Shown: piece by piece, positions 32,075 to 41,500 of the stretch
Numbering within the stretch: position 1 is the first letter of the stretch
Layout of the letters: each line of letters opens with the position of its first letter
DNA from: JBBSJZ01 sp041751935
GTDB taxonomy: Bacteria; Planctomycetota; Planctomycetia; Pirellulales; Pirellulaceae
Direction: 5' to 3'
NCBI GenBank assembly: GCA_041751935.1
Contig: JBGSIA010000225.1
Location: forward strand, 8,707-72,706
Length of the DNA stretch: 64,000 bases
The notes under the pieces: model-generated
Databases searched by the model: none
Told to the model about the DNA's origin: nothing
Seen by the model: the letters and a program-made list of their open reading frames with translations, nothing else
Made by a program: the position numbers and the translations under genes

Positions 32075-32410
32075 AAATTCCGTCACTTGACAATGAATAA
32101 TTGCGGGAGAGATCAAGTCAAAGAGAGTTCTCCCAATATCCTTACTGCCAAGCCGGATCTATCATCCACATAGAATCTTTCAAAGCGAACTACCCTCGCC
32201 AGCATGAATCAGGGGCGTACATCAATGCACGTACGTTCCAAGCTACTGTTCAAGAAGACCGCAATGTGCTGGCAAGATCGCCGCGAACACGATTGTTCAA
32301 ATGCTGTAGCTCGTGCGTTGTGGCCGAAGCACTGTCGGTCGAAATCGCTTTTAAAGTGGCCCCATCACTGATGGCATCTCTGCCATAGAACCAACTATTC
32401 TTGACCGCTC
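32075..32410. other. Gap between kinase and giant gene (336 bases)
   Basis: This stretch precedes the giant gene on the minus strand and is the likely place for its promoter or for read-through from the sigma/kinase pair. I see no convincing terminator hairpin, no clear promoter boxes and no gene. The short frames on either strand here look non-coding. CGGAATTT directly before the ATG at 32074 offers only a weak ribosome binding site. Confidence 0.4.
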
Positions 32411-35400
32411 TCAGGGTTCCGAAACTTGGTCCGCTGTTTTTTCTCTCGCCCCAACCCAAGCACGAGTTGTGCCTTGTGGAGTGATGGCGATGATGGTGTC
32501 TCCGGTGGCATTGATCGCCAACGATTGTACATGCCCACCTTTGACTGGAATCGCGAGTAACTCCTGTCCAGATAGGTAGTCCCAAATCTGTACATCACCC
32601 GTGCCACCCATTGCCAAGCGTCGACCGTCCGGGAAAAACGCAATCGTACGAACTTCGCCTGGTTGACCCGTCAATGTTGAAACCAATTGTCGCGAGTCCG
32701 TCGCCCAGACACGTACTGTGCCGGATTCATTGCCCGACGCCACATAGCGACTGTCGGAAGAAAACGCCACGCACATTCCCCACGACCACCAAGATTCAAA
32801 ATTCACAAATTTCGACATTTGCTTGCCACTTGCGACGTCGAAACAACCGACACCTCCATACTGCTCGCCGCAAACAAGCAATCGCTCATCCGGCGAAAAA
32901 GCGATACCGTAACATCGTGACGCAAGCGTGTGTGCCGGCTGACTCGGTGAAACCGATAGGTCGTAGAGTTTGATTGGCCCCAGATCGAAGCGAGTGGTTA
33001 ACCAGCGACCGCTGGCAGAAACTGCCAAACAGTTGTGATAAATAGATTCAGAAAGTGGAATGATTACCGGTTCGTTGACTCCCTCACGCCAAACCTCGAC
33101 AACTTCCGCGACACCCGGCTCAAGACCTTTTTTGAGACAAATCCACGTCTTACCATCGAGAGAAATCTCTCGCAAACCGAATCGTTGATTAATTACATTC
33201 GTGGCGCCATCGACGAGTGACCAACTTATGGATTCACCGGAACCACCCAAGACAACTTGTTGACTGTCACTGACGAAGAACGCTGACTTGACGTTGGCGT
33301 TCTCGTACTGGGCATCGTAGGATGCAGGCATCGTGTCCCAGGTGCGTACATCACCCACCGTGTCGCCCGCCGCCCAATAGCGTCCGGTGGAATCAACCGC
33401 CAGCGCAGAGACGATATGAGATTGAGCACTCACCCCTAACTCTTCAAGCGTTGTTGCATCCAACGTACGGACGACGCGATCGGTCCTTGCGCCAACCAGT
33501 AATCGTGTACCATCGGACGTGTATTTAGCGGTGACCACTGGTCCGCTACTGATCAACTTTTCTTCCACACGCTGTCCGTCATGTGCATCAATCACTTGTA
33601 CGCTTCCCCATTTCATCGCCACAAGCTTGTTACCATCGGGCGACTCATCGGAGACTGCTTGATTTGGGAAGGATTTTATCACCGCGGGCGGCCACAGTTC
33701 GGAGTTCCACTGACGCCCCATGACGCCTTCGCCACCCCAATCGGCTGAAGTGAACAATCGCTTGGAATCACGAGAGAATGCAATTCGTAAAATCGGACCC
33801 TGGTGCGCTGTCGGAATCGTGACGGATTCGAACTCAGGCATTTTGTACACAATCAGTTGGCCGTGCTCACAGCCGATCGCGAGCAGTTTCGAATCCGGTG
33901 ACCATGCCATCGATTTGATCAGCAACTTGGTCGATTCACTGCCAACGGTTTCAAACGAGTCCGCTCGAACGATTTGTACCGTTCCATTGTCATATCCAAT
34001 GGCAAACGCGGAACCATCGGCAGCATAGGCACACCCATTAGCACAACTTCTGGACTTGACGATTTCAAAGAGTGTTTGTCCGGTGGGTACATCGATCAAT
34101 CGGACCGTACCGCCATGGATTGTGCCGCCACCGCAAAGCAATCGAGTCCCGTCACTTGCGAAACTCAAACATATGATTTCGTTACCTTGATGTCGTACCA
34201 CAGGCAATAGCCCACGTCGCATTTCCGATCTCAGGTAAAACCATTCAAAACCCCGGAAATCGGGTTCACCGGTCTGCGTGATGACGGACTCCAGCAAATC
34301 TTCCGCACGTACAATCTCGCCACGATGATAGGCCAGCCCGGCGAGGTTGGTCTGGGATGCGTAAAATCGTCTCTTCGCCAAGAGTTCGCTTGCTTCAAGC
34401 TTTTGATAGGCCGCTTCCCGATCGACAAGCGCGGCACTTTTGTCTTCCAACGCTTCGTTCTTCTGGGACGTTTCGCGTCGGATACTCGCATTGGACACTG
34501 CCAGGACACCGATGGTGATCGCGATTAACCCACCAACACAACCGAACAAACTTGCCAGTGTTGGGTTGCGTCGACACCATCGCCAAGAATGCTCCAGGTA
34601 ACTGGTGCGCCGAGACTTAATCGGGCGATCATCGAGGAACAATCTCAGATCGTCGGCCAATGACTGGAGCGACTGGTAGCGATCTCGCGGAGCTTTGGCA
34701 ATCGCCTTTTGTACAATCGTCTCCAAGTCGACCGGGATTCGTGAGTCGATCGAGCGGGGGCGGCGTGGCTGCGTTTCGAGAATCTGTCGAGTCAGCTCCG
34801 CTTTGTTTTCAGAAGCGAAGGGGATCTGCAATGTGAGCAATTCATAGAGGGTCAATCCGAGCCCGTAGATGTCGCCTCGCACATCGTGAATTCCACGCAT
34901 GCGTTCTGGGGCCAAATAACGCAAAGTCCCCAGCATTTCGCCAACTCGCGTTAGATCTTCGCTCTCCGCAACCTTTGCCAGTCCAAAATCGGTAACCCAC
35001 ACGACGCCATCGATATCCAGTAGTAGGTTCGATGGCTTGATATCGCGGTGCAGTACGCCTTGGCTCAACGCATACTCCAAAGCATCGGCAACTTGCAATC
35101 CAATCCTCGCAATTCGATGCCAGTAAGAGCGACGTTCTGCCGCAGTCGCCGCGCTGTTCAAAAGAGATTTCGTAGAGGTGTCAGGCTGATTCATCTGAGC
35201 ACCATCGCCGGCAGAGCGATCGGTCGCTAATTCAACTGTCCGATCTAAATCAGAACTCGGCACAACGTCGCCGTGAATCTGAAACAACATAGCGATAGCA
35301 TCGTCAATCGATAGCTGGTCATCGTCTTTCGATGCAACATGCGGCTCCGGTAACCGCGGTGAATTTTCCCTCGCGATTAGCTCTGCAAGTACTTGGTCCA

Positions 35401-35929
35401 GTCCCACGCCCTGTATGCATTGCATCACGTAGTAGAGCAAGCTATCATCTTCGCCAACACCAAAAACAGGTACAATATTCGAGTGATGCAAACGCGCGGC
35501 TGCACGCGACTCTCGCCGAAATCGCTCGATCGTCGATGACGACAGCGAAGTGCTACTCGGCAAGACTTTTAGAGCCACCCGACGGCCGAGCGATTGTTGC
35601 ACAGCTTCATAGACGATGCCCATCCCTCCGCGGCCAATCTCACGTAGTATCTCAAAATCTCCGATCTTGGTCGGTACAGTTCCCTTGCCCAGGAAATTCG
35701 TTGCGGAAGCAGGCGACGTGCCCACATCCAACTGTTCGACAAGTAACAACGTCGGGAAGAGATCGCGAATGCGAGTTGCTAACTCAGGAAATCGAACACA
35801 GTAATCTTCGATACATGGATGCAACCCTTGGCGATGACTTGCAATGAACGACTCGGCGAGCGCGCCCATCGCGTCCACTTGGTCGTCGGGTTCGTCGGCA
35901 TCCGAGCCACATTCGAATGGTTCTATCAT
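32411..35929 (-). CDS. Transmembrane Ser/Thr protein kinase with C-terminal WD40 repeats
   Basis: The 1,172-residue protein starts at the ATG at 35929, which overlaps the sigma-factor stop as ATGA; an upstream in-frame start at 35995 would lie inside the sigma gene and is less likely. An acidic N-terminal region of about 90 residues is followed by a Hanks-type kinase domain: glycine loop GRGGMG (99-104), ATP-binding Lys in VALKVLP (121), catalytic loop HRDIKPSN (near 294), DFGLAK (near 314) and YLAPERM. All key residues are present, so it should be active. About 80 extra residues sit between the hinge and the catalytic loop. One membrane helix (about 454-480) separates the kinase from about 590 residues of WD40-type beta-propeller repeats ending near the C-terminus. 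A predicted topology is kinase in the cytoplasm and propeller on the other side of the membrane. Translational coupling points to joint work with the sigma factor. Confidence 0.95.
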   Translation of the reverse strand: MIEPFECGSDADEPDDQVDAMGALAESFIASHRQGLHPCIEDYCVRFPELATRIRDLFPTLLLVEQLDVGTSPASATNFLGKGTVPTKIGDFEILREIGRGGMGIVYEAVQQSLGRRVALKVLPSSTSLSSSTIERFRRESRAAARLHHSNIVPVFGVGEDDSLLYYVMQCIQGVGLDQVLAELIARENSPRLPEPHVASKDDDQLSIDDAIAMLFQIHGDVVPSSDLDRTVELATDRSAGDGAQMNQPDTSTKSLLNSAATAAERRSYWHRIARIGLQVADALEYALSQGVLHRDIKPSNLLLDIDGVVWVTDFGLAKVAESEDLTRVGEMLGTLRYLAPERMRGIHDVRGDIYGLGLTLYELLTLQIPFASENKAELTRQILETQPRRPRSIDSRIPVDLETIVQKAIAKAPRDRYQSLQSLADDLRLFLDDRPIKSRRTSYLEHSWRWCRRNPTLASLFGCVGGLIAITIGVLAVSNASIRRETSQKNEALEDKSAALVDREAAYQKLEASELLAKRRFYASQTNLAGLAYHRGEIVRAEDLLESVITQTGEPDFRGFEWFYLRSEMRRGLLPVVRHQGNEIICLSFASDGTRLLCGGGTIHGGTVRLIDVPTGQTLFEIVKSRSCANGCAYAADGSAFAIGYDNGTVQIVRADSFETVGSESTKLLIKSMAWSPDSKLLAIGCEHGQLIVYKMPEFESVTIPTAHQGPILRIAFSRDSKRLFTSADWGGEGVMGRQWNSELWPPAVIKSFPNQAVSDESPDGNKLVAMKWGSVQVIDAHDGQRVEEKLISSGPVVTAKYTSDGTRLLVGARTDRVVRTLDATTLEELGVSAQSHIVSALAVDSTGRYWAAGDTVGDVRTWDTMPASYDAQYENANVKSAFFVSDSQQVVLGGSGESISWSLVDGATNVINQRFGLREISLDGKTWICLKKGLEPGVAEVVEVWREGVNEPVIIPLSESIYHNCLAVSASGRWLTTRFDLGPIKLYDLSVSPSQPAHTLASRCYGIAFSPDERLLVCGEQYGGVGCFDVASGKQMSKFVNFESWWSWGMCVAFSSDSRYVASGNESGTVRVWATDSRQLVSTLTGQPGEVRTIAFFPDGRRLAMGGTGDVQIWDYLSGQELLAIPVKGGHVQSLAINATGDTIIAITPQGTTRAWVGAREKTADQVSEP

Positions 35930-36555
35930 GGCGTTTTCTCGGATGGATCGAGCAACTTTTTCAGTCGCTCCAATGCTCGAACATAGCGGTTGCACGCTGC
36001 CGTCGGAGAGATTTGCAATACTTCGGCGGATTCCACATTGGAGAGCTGTTCGAAGTGCCGCAACATCAAGACTTCGCGGCTCTTCCCATCCAACTTTTCA
36101 AGCGCCGACTCAATTTTACGTTTCCCTTCCTTACGCGAGAGAGCCGCGCTGGCCGTCGTCAACTTGGCGGCGAGCTGCACAGCTAATTGGACTCGCGAAC
36201 TATGGTTCTCGACTCCCCAGTCAATGGCCAACTCGCGGCGTGCATTCCGTCCCTGAACACGCAGGTGCTTGCGGTGCAACAACGCCAGCCGTTGCTTGGC
36301 CAAAAACCTCAACCATACAAACAGCGAGACACGAGGAACTTTCAGATACTCGTCGATCCTGGCGATCGCTTCCAGAAAAGTTTCTTGAATAACATCCGAG
36401 GCATCGACCCGCACTTTTACTCGAGGGTCCAAGCTGGCGCTGACGATACGTTTTAGCCGTTCACGATGCTGACCGAAGATCGCCCCAAGTTGCACCGAGT
36501 TTCTAGTGGCTAATTCAACAAGCTGGTCAATTTCGCTTGGCTGTTGTTTATCCAT
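35926..36555 (-). CDS. ECF-type RNA polymerase sigma factor, planctomycete type
   Basis: The chosen ATG at 36555 gives 209 residues; a further upstream frame (to 36672) encodes atypical sequence and is probably not translated. Region 2 is seen around residues 20-90: ASDVIQETFLEA, typical of sigma-70 region 2.2, and WLRFLAKQRL. Region 4 lies near the C-terminus: LDGKSREVLMLRHFEQLSNVESAEVL followed by RALERLKKLL, with the helix-turn-helix that contacts the -35 element. The long region-2/4 linker and the LALLHRKHL segment fit the planctomycete-specific ECF subgroup commonly found next to Ser/Thr kinases instead of anti-sigma factors. The gene overlaps the kinase start by 4 bases (ATGA). Regulation of this sigma factor by phosphorylation is therefore plausible, but it is inferred. 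Confidence 0.94.
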   Translation of the reverse strand: MDKQQPSEIDQLVELATRNSVQLGAIFGQHRERLKRIVSASLDPRVKVRVDASDVIQETFLEAIARIDEYLKVPRVSLFVWLRFLAKQRLALLHRKHLRVQGRNARRELAIDWGVENHSSRVQLAVQLAAKLTTASAALSRKEGKRKIESALEKLDGKSREVLMLRHFEQLSNVESAEVLQISPTAACNRYVRALERLKKLLDPSEKTP

Positions 36556-36683
36556 GTGAGAACGATTGATTTTCAATAGCCACGAGCAGCAAAACCGATT
36601 GTTAGATGTTGGCAGTGTAGTGCAATTTTGCAATGCATATGAGTAGCCCCACGGCCAAATCGAGAACAGCACACCGAAATCGC

Positions 36684-36983
36684 TTAGGATATGGCGAAAG
36701 AAACTGAGGAGAATCTTTCTTGCATCCTTTTCGCCAGGTTCGTCCAGAGATCAGCCGGCGTGCGGAACAAATCAAATCCATCGACCTCAGTCGGTATCAC
36801 GGACGGCTCGGCTTCAACGCTCGTTTGCACTCTTGGTTCTGGAAGCGGCTCACCGAAGTCTTCCAGAATTATGTCCAAAACACCTCGGTAAGGTGTGAAA
36901 GGTCCTTCCTTGGATTCGATCTGCCTCGGCGGCACAATCTCGCGGTCATGGTAGCGATGAACCTCAATCCCGACTCGATGCAC
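36684..36983 (-). CDS. Small hypothetical protein (99 aa)
   Basis: A GTG-started frame of 99 codons upstream of, and in the same direction as, the sigma gene. The product is charged, with no signal peptide or membrane helix, and is rich in Glu/Pro in the middle (GEPLPEPRV). I do not recognise the family. Overlapping frames on the opposite strand look less protein-like. It could be a genuine small gene or the end of a decayed one; no clear ribosome binding site is seen. Confidence 0.3.
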   Translation of the reverse strand: MHRVGIEVHRYHDREIVPPRQIESKEGPFTPYRGVLDIILEDFGEPLPEPRVQTSVEAEPSVIPTEVDGFDLFRTPADLWTNLAKRMQERFSSVSFAIS

Positions 36984-37039
36984 TAGGAATCGACAGGATC
37001 ATCGCGACGAGATTCATTGAACTCATTTTCATGTTTGAG

Positions 37040-37744
37040 TCATAGGCGGACGGTCGACATCCCACCGTCTACGCCAATCACTTGCCCAGTAATCCAGCTA
37101 CCGCGATCCGTGAGCAGAAACTCTGCCAGCGGGGCGATATCGTGAACAGTTCCGACGCGTTTCAAGGGGTGACGCTCAGCCATCGCGGCCCGCTTCTGAT
37201 CGCTTGAGAGCAGCCTTTCCGAAAGTGGCGTGTCTGTGAGCGATGGAGCAATGCAATTAACGCGAATGTTCGGTGCAAGTTCGGCGGCGAGCGAACGCGT
37301 TAGGCCTTCCACTGCGCCCTTGGCAGCAGCAATCGACGCGTGCATTGGCAGGCCCTGAGAGACCGCCACCGTGCTGAACATCAACATCGATGACGAACCT
37401 GCTGCGTTCATCGCTGTTAGTGACACCTGCAAACACCTCACCGCGCCAACAACGTTCAACTCGTAATCCTTGATCATCGCGTCTGGCTTCAGCCTGCTGA
37501 TCGGTCCGAGATTGATTGAGCCTGGGCAGTACGCAAGTCCATGAATTGTCTCAGGCAACTGGTTTCCACGGATCTCCTCTTGCGTGACATCGGCCAGCAC
37601 ATGAACGACCTGCGGTAGTTCCGATAGATCGCCGATAGTCCGCGAAACCACGGTAACGTTGTGACCACCCGATGCCAAAAGCTCGACAATGCCCAAACCG
37701 ATCCCATGACTTCCACCGACGACGACGTAGTTCTTTTGACTCAT
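37040..37744 (-). CDS. Short-chain dehydrogenase/reductase homologue lacking the catalytic Tyr
   Basis: The ATG at 37744 gives a 234-residue Rossmann protein with AAGGAA upstream; an earlier in-frame start (37828) adds 28 poorly conserved residues. The nucleotide-binding motif VVGGSHGIG (residues 9-16) and the following strand NVTVVSR are intact, as are the Asn-containing strand LNVVGAVRC and the C-terminal GQVIGVDGG. The active-site Ser (S124) and Lys (K142) are present, but the position of the catalytic Tyr (YxxxK) is Ile138 in HASIAAAKGAVEG. The protein is therefore a divergent SDR that may bind a dinucleotide without normal oxidoreductase chemistry. It appears to stand alone: the flanking genes are unrelated and a decayed insertion sequence lies upstream. 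Confidence 0.9.
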   Translation of the reverse strand: MSQKNYVVVGGSHGIGLGIVELLASGGHNVTVVSRTIGDLSELPQVVHVLADVTQEEIRGNQLPETIHGLAYCPGSINLGPISRLKPDAMIKDYELNVVGAVRCLQVSLTAMNAAGSSSMLMFSTVAVSQGLPMHASIAAAKGAVEGLTRSLAAELAPNIRVNCIAPSLTDTPLSERLLSSDQKRAAMAERHPLKRVGTVHDIAPLAEFLLTDRGSWITGQVIGVDGGMSTVRL

Positions 37745-38000
37745 AATGTACTGGGTTTCCTTTGGCGAGTTTTCATAAGCTTGGGTTAAGCTTCCACCCA
37801 CGTACCGCAATCGCCTGTCTTCTGGCACTAGGTTCGCAAGTATCAGACTCCGATTTCATTATCAGGTGCTGGCAATGTTGGCAAATGCCGCATCGAAGTT
37901 GCGTTGACCGTGACGATCTCGCTGCAGACCAATTCACGTCGATGGCAACGACTGACTCGATACCTGTGATTCCGACAAAACGGTGTCTGGAGATAAGCAT

Positions 38001-38390
38001 TGTAAATGGACCCTGGGGGTAGGGAGATCTTCACTGAATTATGACCCACCCAATTGAGTGCCGGTATGCTGCTGTTTTTGCGCAGGAGGCTTCCCTGAGG
38101 TGCTCCACGTGGACGATTATGCTGGCATTCTTTTGGCTCATCGTGACGGCATGAGCATTCGTAAAATCGCTCGAACCTTGGGACATTCGCGTATCCAGAT
38201 CCGCCAAGATGCCGAGCCAAAACCCTACCCCATGCGAACTCGCAAGTCGCAGAACGATCTCTTTGCCGTGCAAGACCCACGAGGAACCTGTTCGGAGGTT
38301 CCAACGACCGGTCAGCAGACTAGCCTAAGTTGGTCCGCACGTGGGGCTGACAAAGAATCGCTCGAACTGTGCTCCAGACAATGTTAGTGA
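38001..38390 (+). mobile_element. Decayed IS21-like insertion element (left end only)
   Basis: At 38001 the sequence TGTAAATGGACCC, followed within 40 bases by ATGACCCACCC, resembles the terminal repeats of IS21-family elements, which start with TG and carry several short repeats of this kind. About 100 bases inside it begins a truncated IstA-like reading frame (listed separately). No second end and no IstB (ATPase) gene are found before the dehydrogenase gene at 38536, so most of the element has been lost. The right border given here is only the end of the recognisable reading frame. Confidence 0.5.
38109..38300 (+). pseudogene. IS21-family transposase (IstA) N-terminal remnant
   Basis: From a GTG at 38109 the frame encodes VDDYAGILLAHRDGMSIRKI followed by ARTLGHSR and, after a few residues, EPKPYPMRTR. 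This matches the usual IstA beginning: a helix-turn-helix with the (G)MSIRKIARTLGHSR pattern and the PEPKPY linker. The frame keeps its meaning to about 38290 and then runs into unrelated sequence and a stop at 38387. The DDE catalytic domain is missing, so no active transposase is made. Confidence 0.55.
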
Positions 38391-38535
38391 TTCCAACGTC
38401 GGCGTACTGATGATCTCATTGCCATGCAGTCGAAGATCACCCCATCCTTAATCGTCCGTCACGATCAATGCATGTCAACACCAATACCGGCGCAGTTGCT
38501 AAAACCCTCCCAGAAGACCTGATCTGATAGCAGCC

Positions 38536-41500
38536 TTACTGGCGTACGGCGTCACCCTGTCGAAGACTTACAAGATATTCCACGAGATCGGCGACCTGTT
38601 GCGGCGTGAAGTTGGCGATCAACCCCGACGGCATCAACGATACTGCCTGAGTTTGCTCCTCGTCGACATCTTGCGTGTTGACTTTTGTGCTCTCGCCGTT
38701 GGCCAGTCCCAGGGTGATTTCACCACCATTGCGTTCAAGGACCAGTCCGGTCACGATGCTTCCGTCGCTCATCAACAAGCTGCTTGACACGAAGTTGTAA
38801 TTAATGGCCGCGTTTGGATATTGAATGTGGTACAGAAGTTCTTTGGCTCCATACTTCGTACCGATCGACGCCAAATTCGGGCCGACCAAATTCCCTTCCC
38901 CGGTCGCTCGATGGCAGCGCGAACAAGCAGCTTCTTTGTGCTCCTCAAATAACTCTTTGCCTCTGGCAATGTTTCCTTGCAAAGCAAGCAAGTCGTTGTA
39001 ATCAAAGATCTTCTGCTTAGCATCAGTGCCTTTTGGCATCTTGCGTGCCGCCAACTGCTGGACCCTACGGTCACTATGGTTATGAACAAGGAACGTGAAC
39101 TCGCTGGCTAAATCATCCGGCAATAATCCCTTTAAATTCAGTTCCATCAATGATTGGGCCCCCTCAAAAGTCGACGACGCTAGTTGGATCGCTCGTTGTC
39201 GTAACGAGATGGGCATCTCTTCGTCTTGAACGATGCTCACCAACTGTTGCTCTCCCGCGAGGGCACCGAGAGCTTCCATCGCCGATTTAGCCACAAGACC
39301 GACATCGCGGTTTTGTTTGGCTTGGTCCAGCAACCTCAAGGCGATCGCTTTGATCGGTTGGTGGTGGATTTTTCCTAAAGCCACCAAGGCGGCGGCACGA
39401 GATGGTTGATTTCTATCACTATCTTCGACTTGCACCATCAAAGCATCAGCAAACTGGTCCAACTTGGCAGTCACGATCAAGCGGATCGCGTCTTCAGAGA
39501 GCCTGTCGTCAATGAGTGCAGTGCGGATGACTCTACGGAAATCATCGCTATTGACGAGCGTCTGCCAACGTCCGTCTGCCCGTTCCGCAAACGCTTTCAA
39601 AATTTGACTTCGACGCTCTGGAGAGGTCTTGGGATCGTCGTACAGCGTTACGAGTAGTTCGCCCGCCTGTGATTCTTCTATCGACGCCAGAGCGATGATC
39701 GCTGCTCGCTCGACCGAGTCGGATTGATTCATCTTGAGAATCGTCGCGATCGCCGGTACTGCTTCAACACGTCCCAATCCCCACGCCATGCCCATCAAGC
39801 TCGATGCCTTATTGGAAGGAGGCAATTGATCGCCTGGACGAAGGAACGCGTCGTTGGAACCGACGGGATAGAATGGCGGCAATGCTACAAGTCCGTCGTC
39901 CCAGCGAGTCGTTAGAGTCTGTTCACACAAATCTGCAAACAAGCTCGAAAGGAATTCCGGTTCACGATTCACGACCGCCGCGCGGATCGCCTCCAAGTAG
40001 AACCTGTTTTGTCCATCCCAGGTCGATACACACTGCCTCAAGACCTCATCAACATCCTTGGTTGGCGCATGCCGTAGCGCCATCAACAATTCGCGACGGA
40101 CTCCAGCATCAACGTCGGTGGCCAATGTTCGAAGTACATCGATATCAAGTAAGGGAGCCGAAGCTTTGTCGTTGCCCTCGACAACGAACTCACTCGATGC
40201 GTCCTCCGCTAAAAGCTTCAGTGCGGCTTCGCGAAGACGTGGATCGGAAGCCTGAAGCGCAGCCAAGGTATCGGCTTTACCGGTCTCAGGTATAGCGTTA
40301 AGTACAGCAAGCGCCCTGGCTTGCTCGAACACATTTCCGGACTCGAATAGCTGTAGCAGTTTCTCACGGGCAGCGGTGCCCATCGCCAACAATTGATCGC
40401 GAGCAGCTAATCGCATGGCCACATTGGGCGACTTTAGTCCGTCGATCGGATCAAACGTTTCGCCTGACTTACGGGGCACGCTTGACGCAGTGCTTGCGGT
40501 GGAGCTCAAGCGATAGATGCGTCCCGTGGTCTGATCAGAAAATCGATTGCCGCCCACTCCCGCATCGTACCAATCGCAAACGAAAATGGAACCATCCGTT
40601 GCAATGGAGATATCCACTGGGCGAAACCAATCATCTTTCCCTGACAAGAGTACTTCATAGTCGCTGCGGAAGCCCCCGCCATGTCGGATCAGAGGATGCA
40701 CATTGACTTGGTGAGTCCCTGCATCGATTTGGAAAACGCTACCAATGTACTTTTCCGGTAGCATTCCACCTTCGTAAACCAATAAGCCTCCCGGAGCACC
40801 GTTTCCAGTACCAACTAATTTCGGAATGATCCCAGGCAATTCCTCGGCCCAATGTCGTGTTGATCGGAGATGCTGGTAACCATACCGGCCTCCATTCATC
40901 GTCCAGTACATTCGACAGCCGCGGTTGCCATCGTCATCGTTGTCCGAGCCAAAAACATTGCCGAATGAATCGACCGTCGCTTCGTAGTTGTTGCGATGCC
41001 CCGAGGATAACACAGCCAGATGAGTCCCGTCGCGGTTAACCTTTAACGTGGTTCCAAAGTTGTTCGCACGGACACGACGGCCGGATCGATCGGTAACATC
41101 AAGCGTGAAATCACGAGCTTGCACGTTGTCTGCCCCGTAGCGTGCATCGCCGACGGTGAAGTACAGCTTGCCGTCAGGTCCAAAAGACATTCCATGCAGT
41201 CCGTGGTCGCTATCGATACCGTGAAACCCACTAATCAGTGGATAACGCTGATCAGCGTGATCATCACCATCGGTGTCTTCCAAGACCAACAAGTGCGGTG
41301 AGTTGCCGACATAAACGCGAGTCCCCTTTCGCACCCCATCGCTCCAAATTTTTTCAATCGCTAAACCAAGAGGTACCGGAAAAACGTTGCTGGCAAAGTC
41401 GATCACCTTGTCGGCCCTGCCGTCGTGGTCTGTGTCTTCCAAGATTCGAATTCTGTCGGCTCCATCGATGCGATCCATCCCGTCGAATGTTTTCAGTTTC

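Noticed and set aside
37843..38304. 153-codon minus-strand frame between the SDR gene and the dehydrogenase gene
   Set aside because: The opposite strand carries an IstA-like remnant over the same bases; the minus-strand translation has no signal, domain or plausible start site.
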